Assembly: GCA_026388615.1 (NCBI GenBank)
Contig: JAPLJL010000193.1
Location: 1 to 12,326 of the forward strand
DNA: 12,326 nucleotides
Direction of reading: 5' to 3'
Source of the DNA: Pseudomonadota bacterium
GTDB taxonomy: Bacteria > Desulfobacterota > JAPLJL01
In this document: one piece after another, positions 1 through 6,245 of the stretch
How positions within the stretch are numbered: the stretch's first letter is position 1
How the letters are laid out: every line of letters begins with the position of its first letter
Notes under the pieces: generated by a model
Database searches by the model: none
What the model was told of the DNA's origin: nothing
The model's input: the letters and a program-made list of their open reading frames with translations, nothing else
Made by a program: the position numbers and the translations under genes

Positions 1-1259
1 GTTGCCGTTCTCAAAAGGGTATCGGTTACCGTGATCGTAACCGTTCCGCCGGCTCCATAAGTGGAGGGGGCGATAATGTTGACGATAGAGGTTCCCTGCC
101 CGTTAGATATCGTCCATCCGGCACTTGTCGTCCAGGTGTAAATTAGGCCGAGTCCCTCAGGACTCTGGGCAGCAACGGCCGCCGTCGCCACATCCCCAGG
201 TTCAGCGGGTACCCCCCAAACCGATAGGCTTTGGATCACCGGCATGGCTGGACCGGTTACACCCTGCGGCCCTTCGACACCCTGGATACCCTGTGGGCCC
301 TGGATTCCCTGAGATCCTTGGGGCCCGGTGGCGCCGTCTTTGGCCAGGATCTGCCAACTCGTCCCCGTCCAGACATACGAGATCTTATCTGCGTTGTTGT
401 AATATGCTTCGTTGAGGTTAGGACTCGGTGGCGGCGCATTCAGGGAACCCAACCATCGAATGGAGATCCCGTCAGTCCCGGGCAATCCTTGATTTCCCTG
501 GATGCCCTGTGGGCCCTGCGGGCCAACCGGTCCCTGAGGTCCAATGGCGCCATTCTCGGAAAGAATCTCCCAATTGCCTCCGTCCCATATATATGAAATC
601 CCGGCAGTTGTATTGTGATAAGCGTCATTAAATTGAGGGTTGGACGGTGGCGCGGCCAACGATCCCAGCCAGTTGATCGAGATCCCATTGCAGACATAAT
701 TGGTTCCGCTCGCAGAAACGAGCCTCAGGCCTCCATTGGCACAATTGACTCCTGCCGGTTCAATTGTTACCGCTACCGACTGGCCATTCGTCCCGGGGGC
801 TCCATTGCAGACATAGTTTGCCCCCGATACCGATTCGATCTTCAAGCCGCCATTGGCACAGTTGGCCCCGGCAGCCTCAACCGTCACCGTAACCGACTGC
901 CCGTTTGTCCCCCCAGTCCCGTTGGCGCCATTACATATATAATTCGCAACCCCCAGCGCTTCGACTTTCATCCCGCCCCCGGCGCAGTTCGCCCCCGGAT
1001 CTTCCGCCGTCACCACCGGGGACTCCCCTCCGGCCCCATTGCAGACAAACATCGAATCGAGGACTGTCCCCTCGCCATCCTTGAAATCCACCTTGTATCC
1101 GCCGGCCGCGCAGTTGGCCCCGGTAGCCTCAGCCGTGATCGCCACCGCCGCCTCGCCCGGAGGACCCTGCTTACCCCGGCTCCCACAGGCGACCAGGCTC
1201 AGAACCAGGATCATCACAACAAAAACCACCAGCGATTTTCCCTTTTTCCATTTTTCCAT
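1..1259 (-). CDS. Collagen-like / DUF7151-repeat surface lipoprotein (3' end beyond window)
   Basis: The minus strand is open from an ATG at 1259 to the window edge (419 codons, no stop), so the C-terminus is missing. The start has a strong Shine-Dalgarno AAGGAGGGG seven bases upstream. Residues 1-25 form a lipoprotein signal: basic start, hydrophobic core and lipobox L-V-A-C with Cys25. Residues about 36-192 hold four DUF7151-type repeats of the pattern (E/D)xxGxNCxxGG...(Y/F)xCNG, with cysteine pairs C50/C73, C92/C109, C134/C151 and C173/C190. Residues 193-337 hold two copies of a WLGSL...AYxN...ISYxW...W(E/Q)IL module, each followed by Gly-X-Y triplets (GPQGPVGPQGPQGIQG and similar). From about 340 onward an Ig/PKD-like beta domain begins (YTWTTSAGWTISNG, VTITVTD). 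Such proteins are expected on the outer membrane or cell surface; a structural or adhesive role is inference. Two plus-strand reading frames here (231-596 and 615-1301) are shadows. Confidence 0.88.
   Translation of the reverse strand, partial: MEKWKKGKSLVVFVVMILVLSLVACGSRGKQGPPGEAAVAITAEATGANCAAGGYKVDFKDGEGTVLDSMFVCNGAGGESPVVTAEDPGANCAGGGMKVEALGVANYICNGANGTGGTNGQSVTVTVEAAGANCANGGLKIESVSGANYVCNGAPGTNGQSVAVTIEPAGVNCANGGLRLVSASGTNYVCNGISINWLGSLAAPPSNPQFNDAYHNTTAGISYIWDGGNWEILSENGAIGPQGPVGPQGPQGIQGNQGLPGTDGISIRWLGSLNAPPPSPNLNEAYYNNADKISYVWTGTSWQILAKDGATGPQGSQGIQGPQGIQGVEGPQGVTGPAMPVIQSLSVWGVPAEPGDVATAAVAAQSPEGLGLIYTWTTSAGWTISNGQGTSIVNIIAPSTYGAGGTVTITVTDTLLRTA
249..683 (-). repeat. Duplicated WLGSL module plus collagen-like triplets
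   Basis: This codes for residues 193-337. The module occurs twice, about 72 residues apart (W197-L198-G199-S200-L201 and W269-L270-G271-S272-L273), each with a conserved AY(H/Y)N, ISY(I/V)W and W(E/Q)IL. Each ends in Gly-X-Y triplets rich in GPQ and GIQ: residues about 240-264 and 312-337. The triplets are short (roughly 8-9 repeats each) and could form only a short collagen-like triple helix, so trimerisation is plausible but unproven. Confidence 0.75.
684..1154 (-). repeat. Four DUF7151-type cysteine-pair repeats within the lipoprotein gene
   Basis: This is the coding DNA for residues 36-192 of the lipoprotein. Each unit is about 40 residues, with one Cys in a GxNCxxGG motif and one in (Y/F)xCNG. 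Units 3 and 4 are most alike, both opening with GQSV and sharing NCANGGL and NYVCNG, so they look like the most recent duplication. Unit 1 diverges most, carrying an acidic KDGEGTVLD insertion typical of full DUF7151 units. The paired cysteines suggest one intra-repeat disulfide each, which fits an exported protein. Confidence 0.75.
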
Positions 1260-1288
1260 GCTTATCCCCTCCTTAGAATTTGGACAGT

Positions 1289-1317
1289 ATTCTTTCCATA
1301 AACCTGCCAAATTTCAA
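1289..1317 (-). promoter_or_regulatory. Sigma-70-like promoter of the collagen-like lipoprotein gene
   Basis: On the minus strand, TTGAAA (1317-1312, 5/6 to consensus) is separated by 17 bp from AAGAAT (1294-1289, 4/6). This places the transcript start near 1282, giving a leader of about 23 bases that holds just the Shine-Dalgarno. It is pattern matching only. Confidence 0.35.
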
Positions 1318-1371
1318 CCCTGACCAGGCGCCTTCAGCTTATCGTATGGATTGGAGCCTCAAGTCCCTGAT

Positions 1372-1463
1372 TATCAGCCCTGAGCGTAGTCGAAGGGCTG
1401 ATACTGAGCGAAGACTTTTCCCTTCCCTTTGAAGGGCGGTTCGGGCGCAGTCGAAGTATCAGC
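1372..1463. repeat. Palindromic GAGCGTAGTCGAAGG-type repeat element
   Basis: A perfect 10-bp inverted repeat TATCAGCCCT / AGGGCTGATA (1372-1381 and 1394-1403) encloses GAGCGTAGTCGA. The right arm shares sequence with a second perfect pair, GCTGATACT (1397-1405) and AGTATCAGC (1455-1463), which encloses a further CCCTTC...GAAGGG hairpin. The two folds compete for the same bases. Elements of this wording are dispersed in intergenic DNA of many environmental bacteria. On the plus strand the outer fold is followed by TTTTT, but no plus-strand gene ends here, so a terminator role is not supported. Confidence 0.7.
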
Positions 1464-1479
1464 TTTTTCTTTAACTAGA

Positions 1480-1571
1480 ATTCTCCGGTGAAGGGGGAGC
1501 GGCAGCCTGCCCGCCGAAGCTTCCGACTGCGCCAAGGCTACGTCGGACAGGTTAGCGTAGAAGGAAGCCCC
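1480..1571. repeat. Dispersed repeat, copy A (ATTCTCCGGTGAAGGGGG family)
   Basis: It begins with the 18-mer ATTCTCCGGTGAAGGGGG, present again at 5246-5263, followed after a short gap by CCGAAGCTT...AGGTTAGCGTAGAAGGA. This copy is longer than the one at 5246: a block with its own TCCGAC / GTCGGA inverted repeat interrupts the CCGAAG...AGCG core. It lies directly downstream of the DUF362 gene. It has no coding potential and I take it as a non-autonomous, possibly structured repeat. Confidence 0.6.
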
Positions 1572-1604
1572 TATAGCCCGAGAAATAATCTGATCGGCTC
1601 CATT

Positions 1605-2900
1605 TCAAATTAATCTAAAGAACCCGTTGCTCCAGGACTCGAGGAAATTCCGGAAATCTTCGGAGGGGGGCTCTCCCTCGAGCCTCACGGTTGTATGTGC
1701 CGGGACCCCGCCGAGAATCCCGTATGCGCGGGTGAGCGCGAGGTCGGAAGCAATCCCCTTCTGGTAGTCGTGGTATTTCACGTCGGTGTAATCCGACATC
1801 GGCCGGTCGCCCCACGGTTCGCCTGATTTTCCGGGGACCAGGCCGGTGATCAGGGCCTGGTTCAGGATATCCGCGCTTTTGCCGTAGCCGGGAAGGATAC
1901 TCGCGGGCGAGGTCAGAGCGTCTATATATGACAGGGCCGCAACCCCGACCGCGTCATGCGCAGCAAGGTTTCCGGAAGCGATGAGTATCCACGGTTCAGC
2001 GTTCGCGATAGTCCCGCTGTCCGGCCCGGAGTCCAGAAGAAGTTTTTCCGCGAGCGTGATGGTGAGCCGGTGCCGGTCCCGGATCTCCTTCGCATAATTG
2101 ATTTCCACGTACTTCTCATGGAACCGCGAGCCCTCGAAATGGCATTGGTAGCGGCTATCGTCGCGCAGCCAGCCGATCGCGCACTTGTGGCCAAAGGTGT
2201 ATCCCGCGATCAGGTGCGAGCTCAGCCTCGGCAGGTATATGATGTGGTCAACTTCTTTGATGATATTCGGCAGGTAGGGCGGGGGTTCCCAGTTGCGGCT
2301 GGGCAGGTCCAGCGTCGACTCGAAATATCCGTTCGCGAAGGTGTGCTCATCGAAGAAATGCGGTTCAGCGCCCGCTGACGTTATGGCGTCGAGCAGGCCG
2401 TTGCCGGCCATCAGGTCGCGGGTGGAACCGGTTCTCCTCTCGGTCGGGGACAACCTGACCCACTCCATGCCCGCCTGGTCCCCGACAATTATCCTTCCGG
2501 CCCCGCGCGCCTTAAGCTCGGCGATCACGGCCCGGACCGCGTTCGGGGAGGTTGTGGCCGGGTGGGGATTCCCGGAGTTGCACGCGGGCTTGAGGAAGAC
2601 CGAATCGCCGCTCTTAAGCCAGGAAAAATCGAGTTTCTCGCAGAGTTGCCTGACCGCGTCTTCCGGGCCCGCAGAGCTGCCCGGGGAGTAGAGCCCGAGA
2701 AAGGCCTCGGGCCTGGCGGCCGGGCCCGGGGCAGAACCGCTTTCGCCCGAACACGAGTCCAGGATCAACCCGCCTGCCACCGCGGCAGAAACCATGGCGA
2801 TGAACTCACGGCGGGAAATCGATCTGTCTTTACTTTTATCAATACTTTTCACGCTTTGGCTTGGATTAAAGAGCTGATCGGAAGAGGGCTTTCTTTTCAT
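1605..2900 (-). CDS. Tat-exported DUF362 domain protein
   Basis: This 431-residue protein starts at an ATG preceded by GGAAGG. The N-terminus carries a twin-arginine motif S-R-R-E-F-I (residues 29-34) after an unusually long 28-residue polar lead, then a hydrophobic stretch ending in LILDSC. Cys50 might be lipidated, although Asp at -2 is a poor lipobox. From about residue 66 the sequence matches the DUF362 pattern: FLKPACNSGNPHPATTSP at 101-118 (the family's K-P...P..T signature), a GDQAGMEW segment, and LPRLSSH further on. DUF362 proteins are poorly understood and often fused to ferredoxin domains. No 4Fe-4S motif is visible here, so the protein is the stand-alone exported form. Tat use implies folding, perhaps with a cofactor, before export. 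It is divergent from the QueG-like pair, which hints at a shared redox role (inference). Confidence 0.85.
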   Translation of the reverse strand: MKRKPSSDQLFNPSQSVKSIDKSKDRSISRREFIAMVSAAVAGGLILDSCSGESGSAPGPAARPEAFLGLYSPGSSAGPEDAVRQLCEKLDFSWLKSGDSVFLKPACNSGNPHPATTSPNAVRAVIAELKARGAGRIIVGDQAGMEWVRLSPTERRTGSTRDLMAGNGLLDAITSAGAEPHFFDEHTFANGYFESTLDLPSRNWEPPPYLPNIIKEVDHIIYLPRLSSHLIAGYTFGHKCAIGWLRDDSRYQCHFEGSRFHEKYVEINYAKEIRDRHRLTITLAEKLLLDSGPDSGTIANAEPWILIASGNLAAHDAVGVAALSYIDALTSPASILPGYGKSADILNQALITGLVPGKSGEPWGDRPMSDYTDVKYHDYQKGIASDLALTRAYGILGGVPAHTTVRLEGEPPSEDFRNFLESWSNGFFRLI

Positions 2901-2936
2901 ATCTTTTTCCTTCCCTAATTTGCTTGGCTAATTATT

Positions 2937-2945
2937 TGATATAAT
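2937..2945 (+). promoter_or_regulatory. Extended -10 promoter for the QueG-like pair
   Basis: TG-A-TATAAT is a perfect extended -10 element in the AT-rich divergent gap. No good -35 lies 17 bp upstream, which is acceptable for extended -10 promoters. Transcription would start near 2952, giving a leader of about 65 bases before the ATG at 3018. Confidence 0.45.
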
Positions 2946-3017
2946 TGGGCGAATTAGAAACAATTGATTCCCTCCAGAGCGCGGGCTGCCGGATTGTATC
3001 AATTTGAGGAGATTATA

Positions 3018-4061
3018 ATGCAAAATTTAAACGAACTGATTAGGGAAGCCCTGGAAAACCTCGGGGCAATCGCCGTCGGGTTTTCGACTACCGAGACGCT
3101 GGCTGGCGGTCCTCCCTCCGCCGACTTGGCCTACGTGATGCCGACCGCCAGGTCAGCCATTTCCTTTGCGCTTCCGCTTGACCAGGACAAGATCTTATCC
3201 TTCCTCAAGCGGGAGGACCGGCTGGCGCACGACCGGGACAACGTCCGTACCAATATCCTGGTCAGCGGGATCGCCTTCGAGGTTTCCAATTTTTTAAACC
3301 GGATTGGACATAAATCGATTCCCCTGGCTGTGAATGCCGAGTATCGGACGGACACGGAACGTGGCGCCTATGATGAGTTACCACCGATTTCTCATCGCTA
3401 CTTGGCCGTTCGTTCCGGGGTTGGTCATTTTGGACTTTCGGGTAATGTGATCAGGAAAAAGGAAGGCGCGGGAATCATTCTGGGTTCCGTGATTACCGAA
3501 GCCGAACTGGAGCCGACGGACCCGCTGCCTTTCGAAGACAACTATTGCGACAAATGCCGTTTGTGCTTGTCCATGTGCGCTTCGGGGATGATGGATAAAT
3601 CCGAAATAACTACCGTTACGCTTGGCGGGATTGATTTTACCTATTCCAAACGAAACTCTCACCTGAGGTGCGACTATGTTTGCGGCGGTTTTACCGGCCT
3701 CTCCAAGTCAGGGAAGTGGTCCACTTGGTGTCCGGGCCGGCTGCCCATCCCGGAAAAGGATGAAGAGTTTATGCCGGCTCTCGCCCAGGCGGTCCCCAAG
3801 GTACTCAAGCGGCCCCCAGCCGGCGGCGGTTTTCATCATTTTCTTTTCCCCGGGTACCGAGTATTTCTGACCTGCGGCCAGTGCCAGCTTATCTGTGTAG
3901 CCGACAAAGAAGAACGATTGAGGCGCGCTGACCTGATCAGAAAAGGCGGAGTGGTGGTGCAGAATCCCGATGGGTCGCTCGAATTCGTCGATCCCGGGGA
4001 AGCGAAAAAGAGGCTGGCTGCCCTGAATCCGAAAACAAGAGGATGGTACGAAGAAGTGTAG
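3018..4061 (+). CDS. QueG-like iron-sulfur protein (epoxyqueuosine reductase family paralogue 1)
   Basis: A 347-residue cytoplasmic protein. I chose the ATG at 3018 because GAGGAG sits six bases upstream. An in-frame TTG at 2964 would add 18 residues but overlaps the likely leader. The middle part (SHRYLAVRSGVGHFGLSGN) is the QueG / reductive-dehalogenase signature preceding the clusters. A first 4Fe-4S motif is C177-x2-C180-x2-C183-x3-C187, followed by Ala-Ser instead of the usual Pro. A second partial motif is C286-x2-C289-x3-C293. Extra cysteines at HLRCDYVCGG and STWCPG may contribute to a cluster. True QueG reduces epoxyqueuosine using cobalamin and two 4Fe-4S clusters. The divergence here, the degenerate CP motifs and a second paralogue next door make another substrate likely. 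Annotate as QueG-like only. It is followed 110 bases later by its paralogue. Confidence 0.82.
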   Translation: MQNLNELIREALENLGAIAVGFSTTETLAGGPPSADLAYVMPTARSAISFALPLDQDKILSFLKREDRLAHDRDNVRTNILVSGIAFEVSNFLNRIGHKSIPLAVNAEYRTDTERGAYDELPPISHRYLAVRSGVGHFGLSGNVIRKKEGAGIILGSVITEAELEPTDPLPFEDNYCDKCRLCLSMCASGMMDKSEITTVTLGGIDFTYSKRNSHLRCDYVCGGFTGLSKSGKWSTWCPGRLPIPEKDEEFMPALAQAVPKVLKRPPAGGGFHHFLFPGYRVFLTCGQCQLICVADKEERLRRADLIRKGGVVVQNPDGSLEFVDPGEAKKRLAALNPKTRGWYEEV

Positions 4062-4077
4062 CTGTAGCTTGACCCTG

Positions 4078-4083
4078 TATAAT
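4078..4083 (+). promoter_or_regulatory. Possible -10 element before the second QueG-like gene
   Basis: A perfect TATAAT occurs just after the stop of the first QueG-like gene. No matching -35 is seen at 16-18 bp, so this is weak; the two genes may simply be cotranscribed. Confidence 0.2.
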
Positions 4084-4171
4084 CGAGGTAGTTCCTTTAG
4101 CTCCATTTTAGGCGGGGATTAGTCATTTTATCGGAAGCAAAAACCAACTGGGAGATTTGACGCCGGTTAAG

Positions 4172-5026
4172 ATGGAAATAACTGCAATCGGAGTAAAAGA
4201 ATATCTCCTGTCCAGGGGAGTTGATCTGGTAGGGATAGCGGATGCGGGTGAACTCATCCTGGCCTCTCCCCCCCGGCCCGCGGCCAGCCTTATGCCTTCG
4301 GCCCGGAGCGTAATCGTGATGGCCGTGGCTCACTCTTTGGGAGCGGTGTACTCGCCAGACATCATGCTCTGGACCCGGAACAAGATGCAGACTTCACGAA
4401 TTCTCGACCAGGTGGCCGAGGAGGTCGGTCGGAGCCTGGAGCGGCAGGGGTTTTTAAGCTTGCCGGTCTCAGCCGACAAGCCGGTGGAGATATATAAAAT
4501 AAATCCCGACACGGGCCGAAAATTCCGGCAGACTCGCGTGCTCGGGCATTTATCGCTTAAACACGCGGCGGTCAGCTGCGGCCTGGGTCAGATTGGCCGT
4601 TCAAATCTTCTGCTTACGCCCGAGTTCGGACCCCATCAAAGACTTGGCGGGATCATTACAGAAGCGCCTCTGGCCCCCGATCCCCGGTGCAATCTCGAGC
4701 TTTGCGTCAAGGGTTGCGATAAATGCGGGCGGGCCTGCCCTTCAGGAGCGCTCCAGGACGGCAAATATGACGTTGACCCTTGCTTCGTTTATTGGAGCTA
4801 TGGATTCAAAAATCTCCCTCCGGTCAGGCTCCGGGAATGGCCCGCTTATCTGAAGATGCTCAGGCATCATAATCAGCGGCGCGACCTCCTGGTTGAATAT
4901 AGCCAAACCATGATCGCCGATGTGGACCACTGCATCGAGTGCATGCGGGTCTGCCCGGTCGGCGAGCGCTGGAAGAATATCCGTCCCCGGCAACTCCCGC
5001 CCCAGAAATCGGGGGGCACTGAATAA
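4172..5026 (+). CDS. QueG-like iron-sulfur protein (paralogue 2)
   Basis: A 284-residue protein from the ATG at 4172. A TTG at 4157 (289 residues) is possible, but the nearby GGGAG is only two bases from it. Neither start has an ideal ribosome site. The N-terminus (KEYLLSRGVDLVGIADA) is typical of the family, and the central LKHAAVSCGLGQIGRSNLLLT matches the equivalent segment of the upstream gene. Two classic ferredoxin motifs are complete: C178-x3-C182-x2-C185-x3-C189-P and C254-x2-C257-x3-C261-P. It therefore keeps the cysteine pattern of QueG and reductive dehalogenases better than paralogue 1. There is no Tat signal, which argues against a respiratory dehalogenase. Probably a cytoplasmic Fe-S, possibly corrinoid-binding, reductase of unknown substrate. 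A rho-independent terminator follows about 115 bases after the stop. Confidence 0.82.
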   Translation: MEITAIGVKEYLLSRGVDLVGIADAGELILASPPRPAASLMPSARSVIVMAVAHSLGAVYSPDIMLWTRNKMQTSRILDQVAEEVGRSLERQGFLSLPVSADKPVEIYKINPDTGRKFRQTRVLGHLSLKHAAVSCGLGQIGRSNLLLTPEFGPHQRLGGIITEAPLAPDPRCNLELCVKGCDKCGRACPSGALQDGKYDVDPCFVYWSYGFKNLPPVRLREWPAYLKMLRHHNQRRDLLVEYSQTMIADVDHCIECMRVCPVGERWKNIRPRQLPPQKSGGTE

Positions 5027-5141
5027 GAACTGGCGGGAATTGGTCGTGGGTCTGGAAATGTCCAATCAGCCCTCCTCCAGTGCGGAATTGTAATTAGATT
5101 CTAATCCGTTTTTTCTTGCCTCCCGGAAAAATTCCAAAAAA

Positions 5142-5170
5142 GAGGCCCGCGGTTAGGGCCTCGATTTTTT
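5142..5170 (+). terminator. Rho-independent terminator after the QueG-like pair
   Basis: A perfect 7-bp GC-rich stem GAGGCCC / GGGCCTC (5142-5148, 5156-5162) with loop GCGGTTA is followed by GA and six T residues. An A-rich stretch just upstream means it could also work on the opposite strand, but no gene ends there on that strand. Confidence 0.85.
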
Positions 5171-5245
5171 ATCACACACCCCCCTACCCTTCCCTTTCAG
5201 ACCGGAGTTTAAAATCCCGGATAATCAATTTTCTCCGGAAATAGC

Positions 5246-5312
5246 ATTCTCCGGTGAAGGGGGGTGGCGTTTATCCTCCGAAGTTTTAACGCAGGAGGAG
5301 GGTGCCGCCTTC
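5246..5312. repeat. Dispersed repeat, copy B (ATTCTCCGGTGAAGGGGG family)
   Basis: It opens with the same 18-mer as the element at 1480 and in the same orientation. It then has a TCCTCC / GGAGGA inverted repeat around GAAGTTTTAACGCA, and a closing GGTGCCGCC that roughly complements GGTGGCG. This is the uninterrupted form of the element. With copy A it brackets the DUF362 and QueG-like genes. Confidence 0.6.
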
Positions 5313-5330
5313 ATTAATTATTCTTAAATC

Positions 5331-5388
5331 TGTCATTCTGAGCGGTTTATCCCGAGCGTAGCCGAGGGAAGCGAAGAATCTCGCTTTT
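5331..5388. repeat. GTCATTCTGAGCG...AGCGAAGAATCTC palindromic repeat
   Basis: The ends ATTCT (5335-5339) and AGAAT (5375-5379) are inverted. The central CCCGAGCGTAGCCGAGGG (5351-5368) is a hairpin related to the core of the element at 1372. This is a widely dispersed intergenic repeat type in environmental bacterial genomes. Here one repeat appears nested inside another, because TTTATC separates the outer half from the inner hairpin. Confidence 0.65.
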
Positions 5389-5533
5389 TGTGTTAATTAA
5401 AAATTTGATGTGAATTTCTGAGACCTGGATTTTTGCGAGATGATCGGACCAGCCGGTTTTATTAACCCCTGCACTCGCTGATCAGGCACCTTGGTGTGGG
5501 GAGAGATCAGCTCGAGAAGGCTATCAATGAATT

Positions 5534-5553
5534 GGGGCTATAAGCCCAGCCCC
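5534..5553 (+). other. Mutually exclusive small hairpins
   Basis: GGGGCT (5534-5539) can pair with AGCCCC (5548-5553), or GGGCT (5535-5539) can pair with AGCCC (5543-5547) across a three-base loop. The two folds exclude each other. There is no T-run, so it is not a terminator. Confidence 0.35.
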
Positions 5554-5554
5554 G

Positions 5555-5590
5555 ATGTAAAACAATCGCAATATGTAAAATAATCGCAAT
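5555..5590. repeat. Tandem 18-bp direct repeat upstream of the flavodoxin gene
   Basis: Two abutting units, ATGTAAAACAATCGCAAT (5555-5572) and ATGTAAAATAATCGCAAT (5573-5590), differ at one base. The 18-bp period is under two helical turns, so bound proteins would sit on slightly rotated faces. The location, about 135 bases before the flavodoxin start and ahead of a palindrome, suggests a regulator-binding array or the remnant of a slippage event. Confidence 0.6.
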
Positions 5591-5598
5591 AAAATGTT

Positions 5599-5612
5599 TC
5601 TTCCTAGGAAGA
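5599..5612. promoter_or_regulatory. 14-bp perfect palindrome, candidate operator
   Basis: TCTTCCTAGGAAGA is fully self-complementary. It lies nine bases after the tandem 18-bp repeat and about 110 bases before the flavodoxin gene. AT-rich TAAAAT and TAGAAT follow at 5626-5636 and could act as a -10, which would put the palindrome near -30, where a repressor or a dimeric activator would sit. The promoter assignment is weak. Confidence 0.35.
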
Positions 5613-5723
5613 TTATTTCCGGGGATAAAATAGAATAACATTCAACGCCACCACAGTTCATATTAAAAACCGGCATTCCCTCGATATCACCAGGCTTAAA
5701 ACCCGAAAGGTGGAAAGGTAATT

Positions 5724-6206
5724 ATGAAAGCCATCATCATTTATTACACCAAGACCGGCCATACCCTGGATGCCGCCCGGGATATCGCCGCCGGGATGGA
5801 AAAGAACAAGGTCACCCCTGAGATTAAAAATTCAAAAGAGATCAAATACGGGGAATTGGCCGGATACGATCTGATCCTGGTCGGCAGTCCCTGCCATGAG
5901 GGAAGCACCGCCCCCCTCCGTTCCGGGATCGCCCGGCCCCTCGAACTTTTCTTGAAATCAATTCCGAGAGATTTTCTCCAGGGCAAGAACGCCGCGGCTT
6001 TCAGCGTCAACGCCGGCCTGGGCGCAAAAAACACGGTGAAGTCCCTGGAAAAGCTTCTGAAGCAGGCCGGGGCGGTGGTGGTTTGTTCCCCCGGCCCCGC
6101 GGTCCGGGCCGGGATCCCCTTGAGTCTCTGGCGGGGGCCGGATTACAACTCCAAGGACAAGGACAAACTGCAAAGATTCGGAAGCGAAATAACTAAAAAT
6201 AAGTAA
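5724..6206 (+). CDS. Flavodoxin-like protein
   Basis: A 160-residue protein, the usual size for a single-domain flavodoxin. AAAGG lies five bases before the ATG. The N-terminal strand and phosphate loop are clear: MKAIIIYYTKTGHT, with T9-K-T-G-H-T14 matching the T/S-x-T-G-x-T FMN-phosphate motif. A second loop, ILVGSPCHEGSTAP, follows the third strand as expected for the flavin-stacking region, and AAFSVNAGLGAKNTVKSLEKLL fits the fourth strand and helix. The likely role is FMN-dependent one-electron transfer or a small-molecule reductase in the cytoplasm. The hydrolase gene starts 39 bases downstream, so the two are probably cotranscribed. The partner is unknown; the ferredoxin-nitroreductase nearby is only a candidate. 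Confidence 0.85.
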   Translation: MKAIIIYYTKTGHTLDAARDIAAGMEKNKVTPEIKNSKEIKYGELAGYDLILVGSPCHEGSTAPLRSGIARPLELFLKSIPRDFLQGKNAAAFSVNAGLGAKNTVKSLEKLLKQAGAVVVCSPGPAVRAGIPLSLWRGPDYNSKDKDKLQRFGSEITKNK

Positions 6207-6245
6207 TCAGCAGCAGGAACCCGATAAAGGACGGTAAAGACGGGC

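Larger units (their letters stand above)
5027..5723. other. Long intergenic region between the QueG-like pair and the flavodoxin gene
   Basis: No gene is visible in about 700 bases on either strand. The stretch holds, in order, the terminator at 5142, two palindromic repeats (5246 and 5331), a hairpin at 5534, a tandem 18-bp repeat at 5555 and a palindrome at 5599. Bases 5390-5530 show no feature I can name; they could belong to a structured leader or small RNA but nothing specific is recognisable. Confidence 0.7.

Noticed and set aside
684..1154. Regularly spaced similar units resembling a CRISPR array
   Set aside because: The units are protein-coding, in frame, with divergent DNA and no constant-length spacers.
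615..1301. Plus-strand 228-residue frame and the 231-596 frame
   Set aside because: Both are antisense to the collagen-like lipoprotein, which has a signal peptide, a ribosome site and recognisable repeats. The plus frames are Pro/Arg-rich shadows.
1289..1315. TTTGGCAG...ATGGAA on the minus strand as a second sigma-54 promoter for the collagen-like gene
   Set aside because: The -24 half is good, but at the -12 position the invariant GC is GA. The sigma-70 reading with 17-bp spacing fits better.
2924..2942. TTGGCTAATTATTTGA as a sigma-54 promoter for the first QueG-like gene
   Set aside because: GG is present but the base pair 10 bp later is GA, not GC; an extended -10 TGATATAAT overlaps and is perfect.
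3018..5026. Reductive dehalogenase with its membrane anchor
   Set aside because: Neither protein has a Tat signal and no small RdhB-like membrane protein is present; QueG-like is the safer call.
5390..5553. A riboswitch or known small RNA upstream of the flavodoxin gene
   Set aside because: Local hairpins exist but I recognise no conserved core such as that of the FMN or cobalamin riboswitch.
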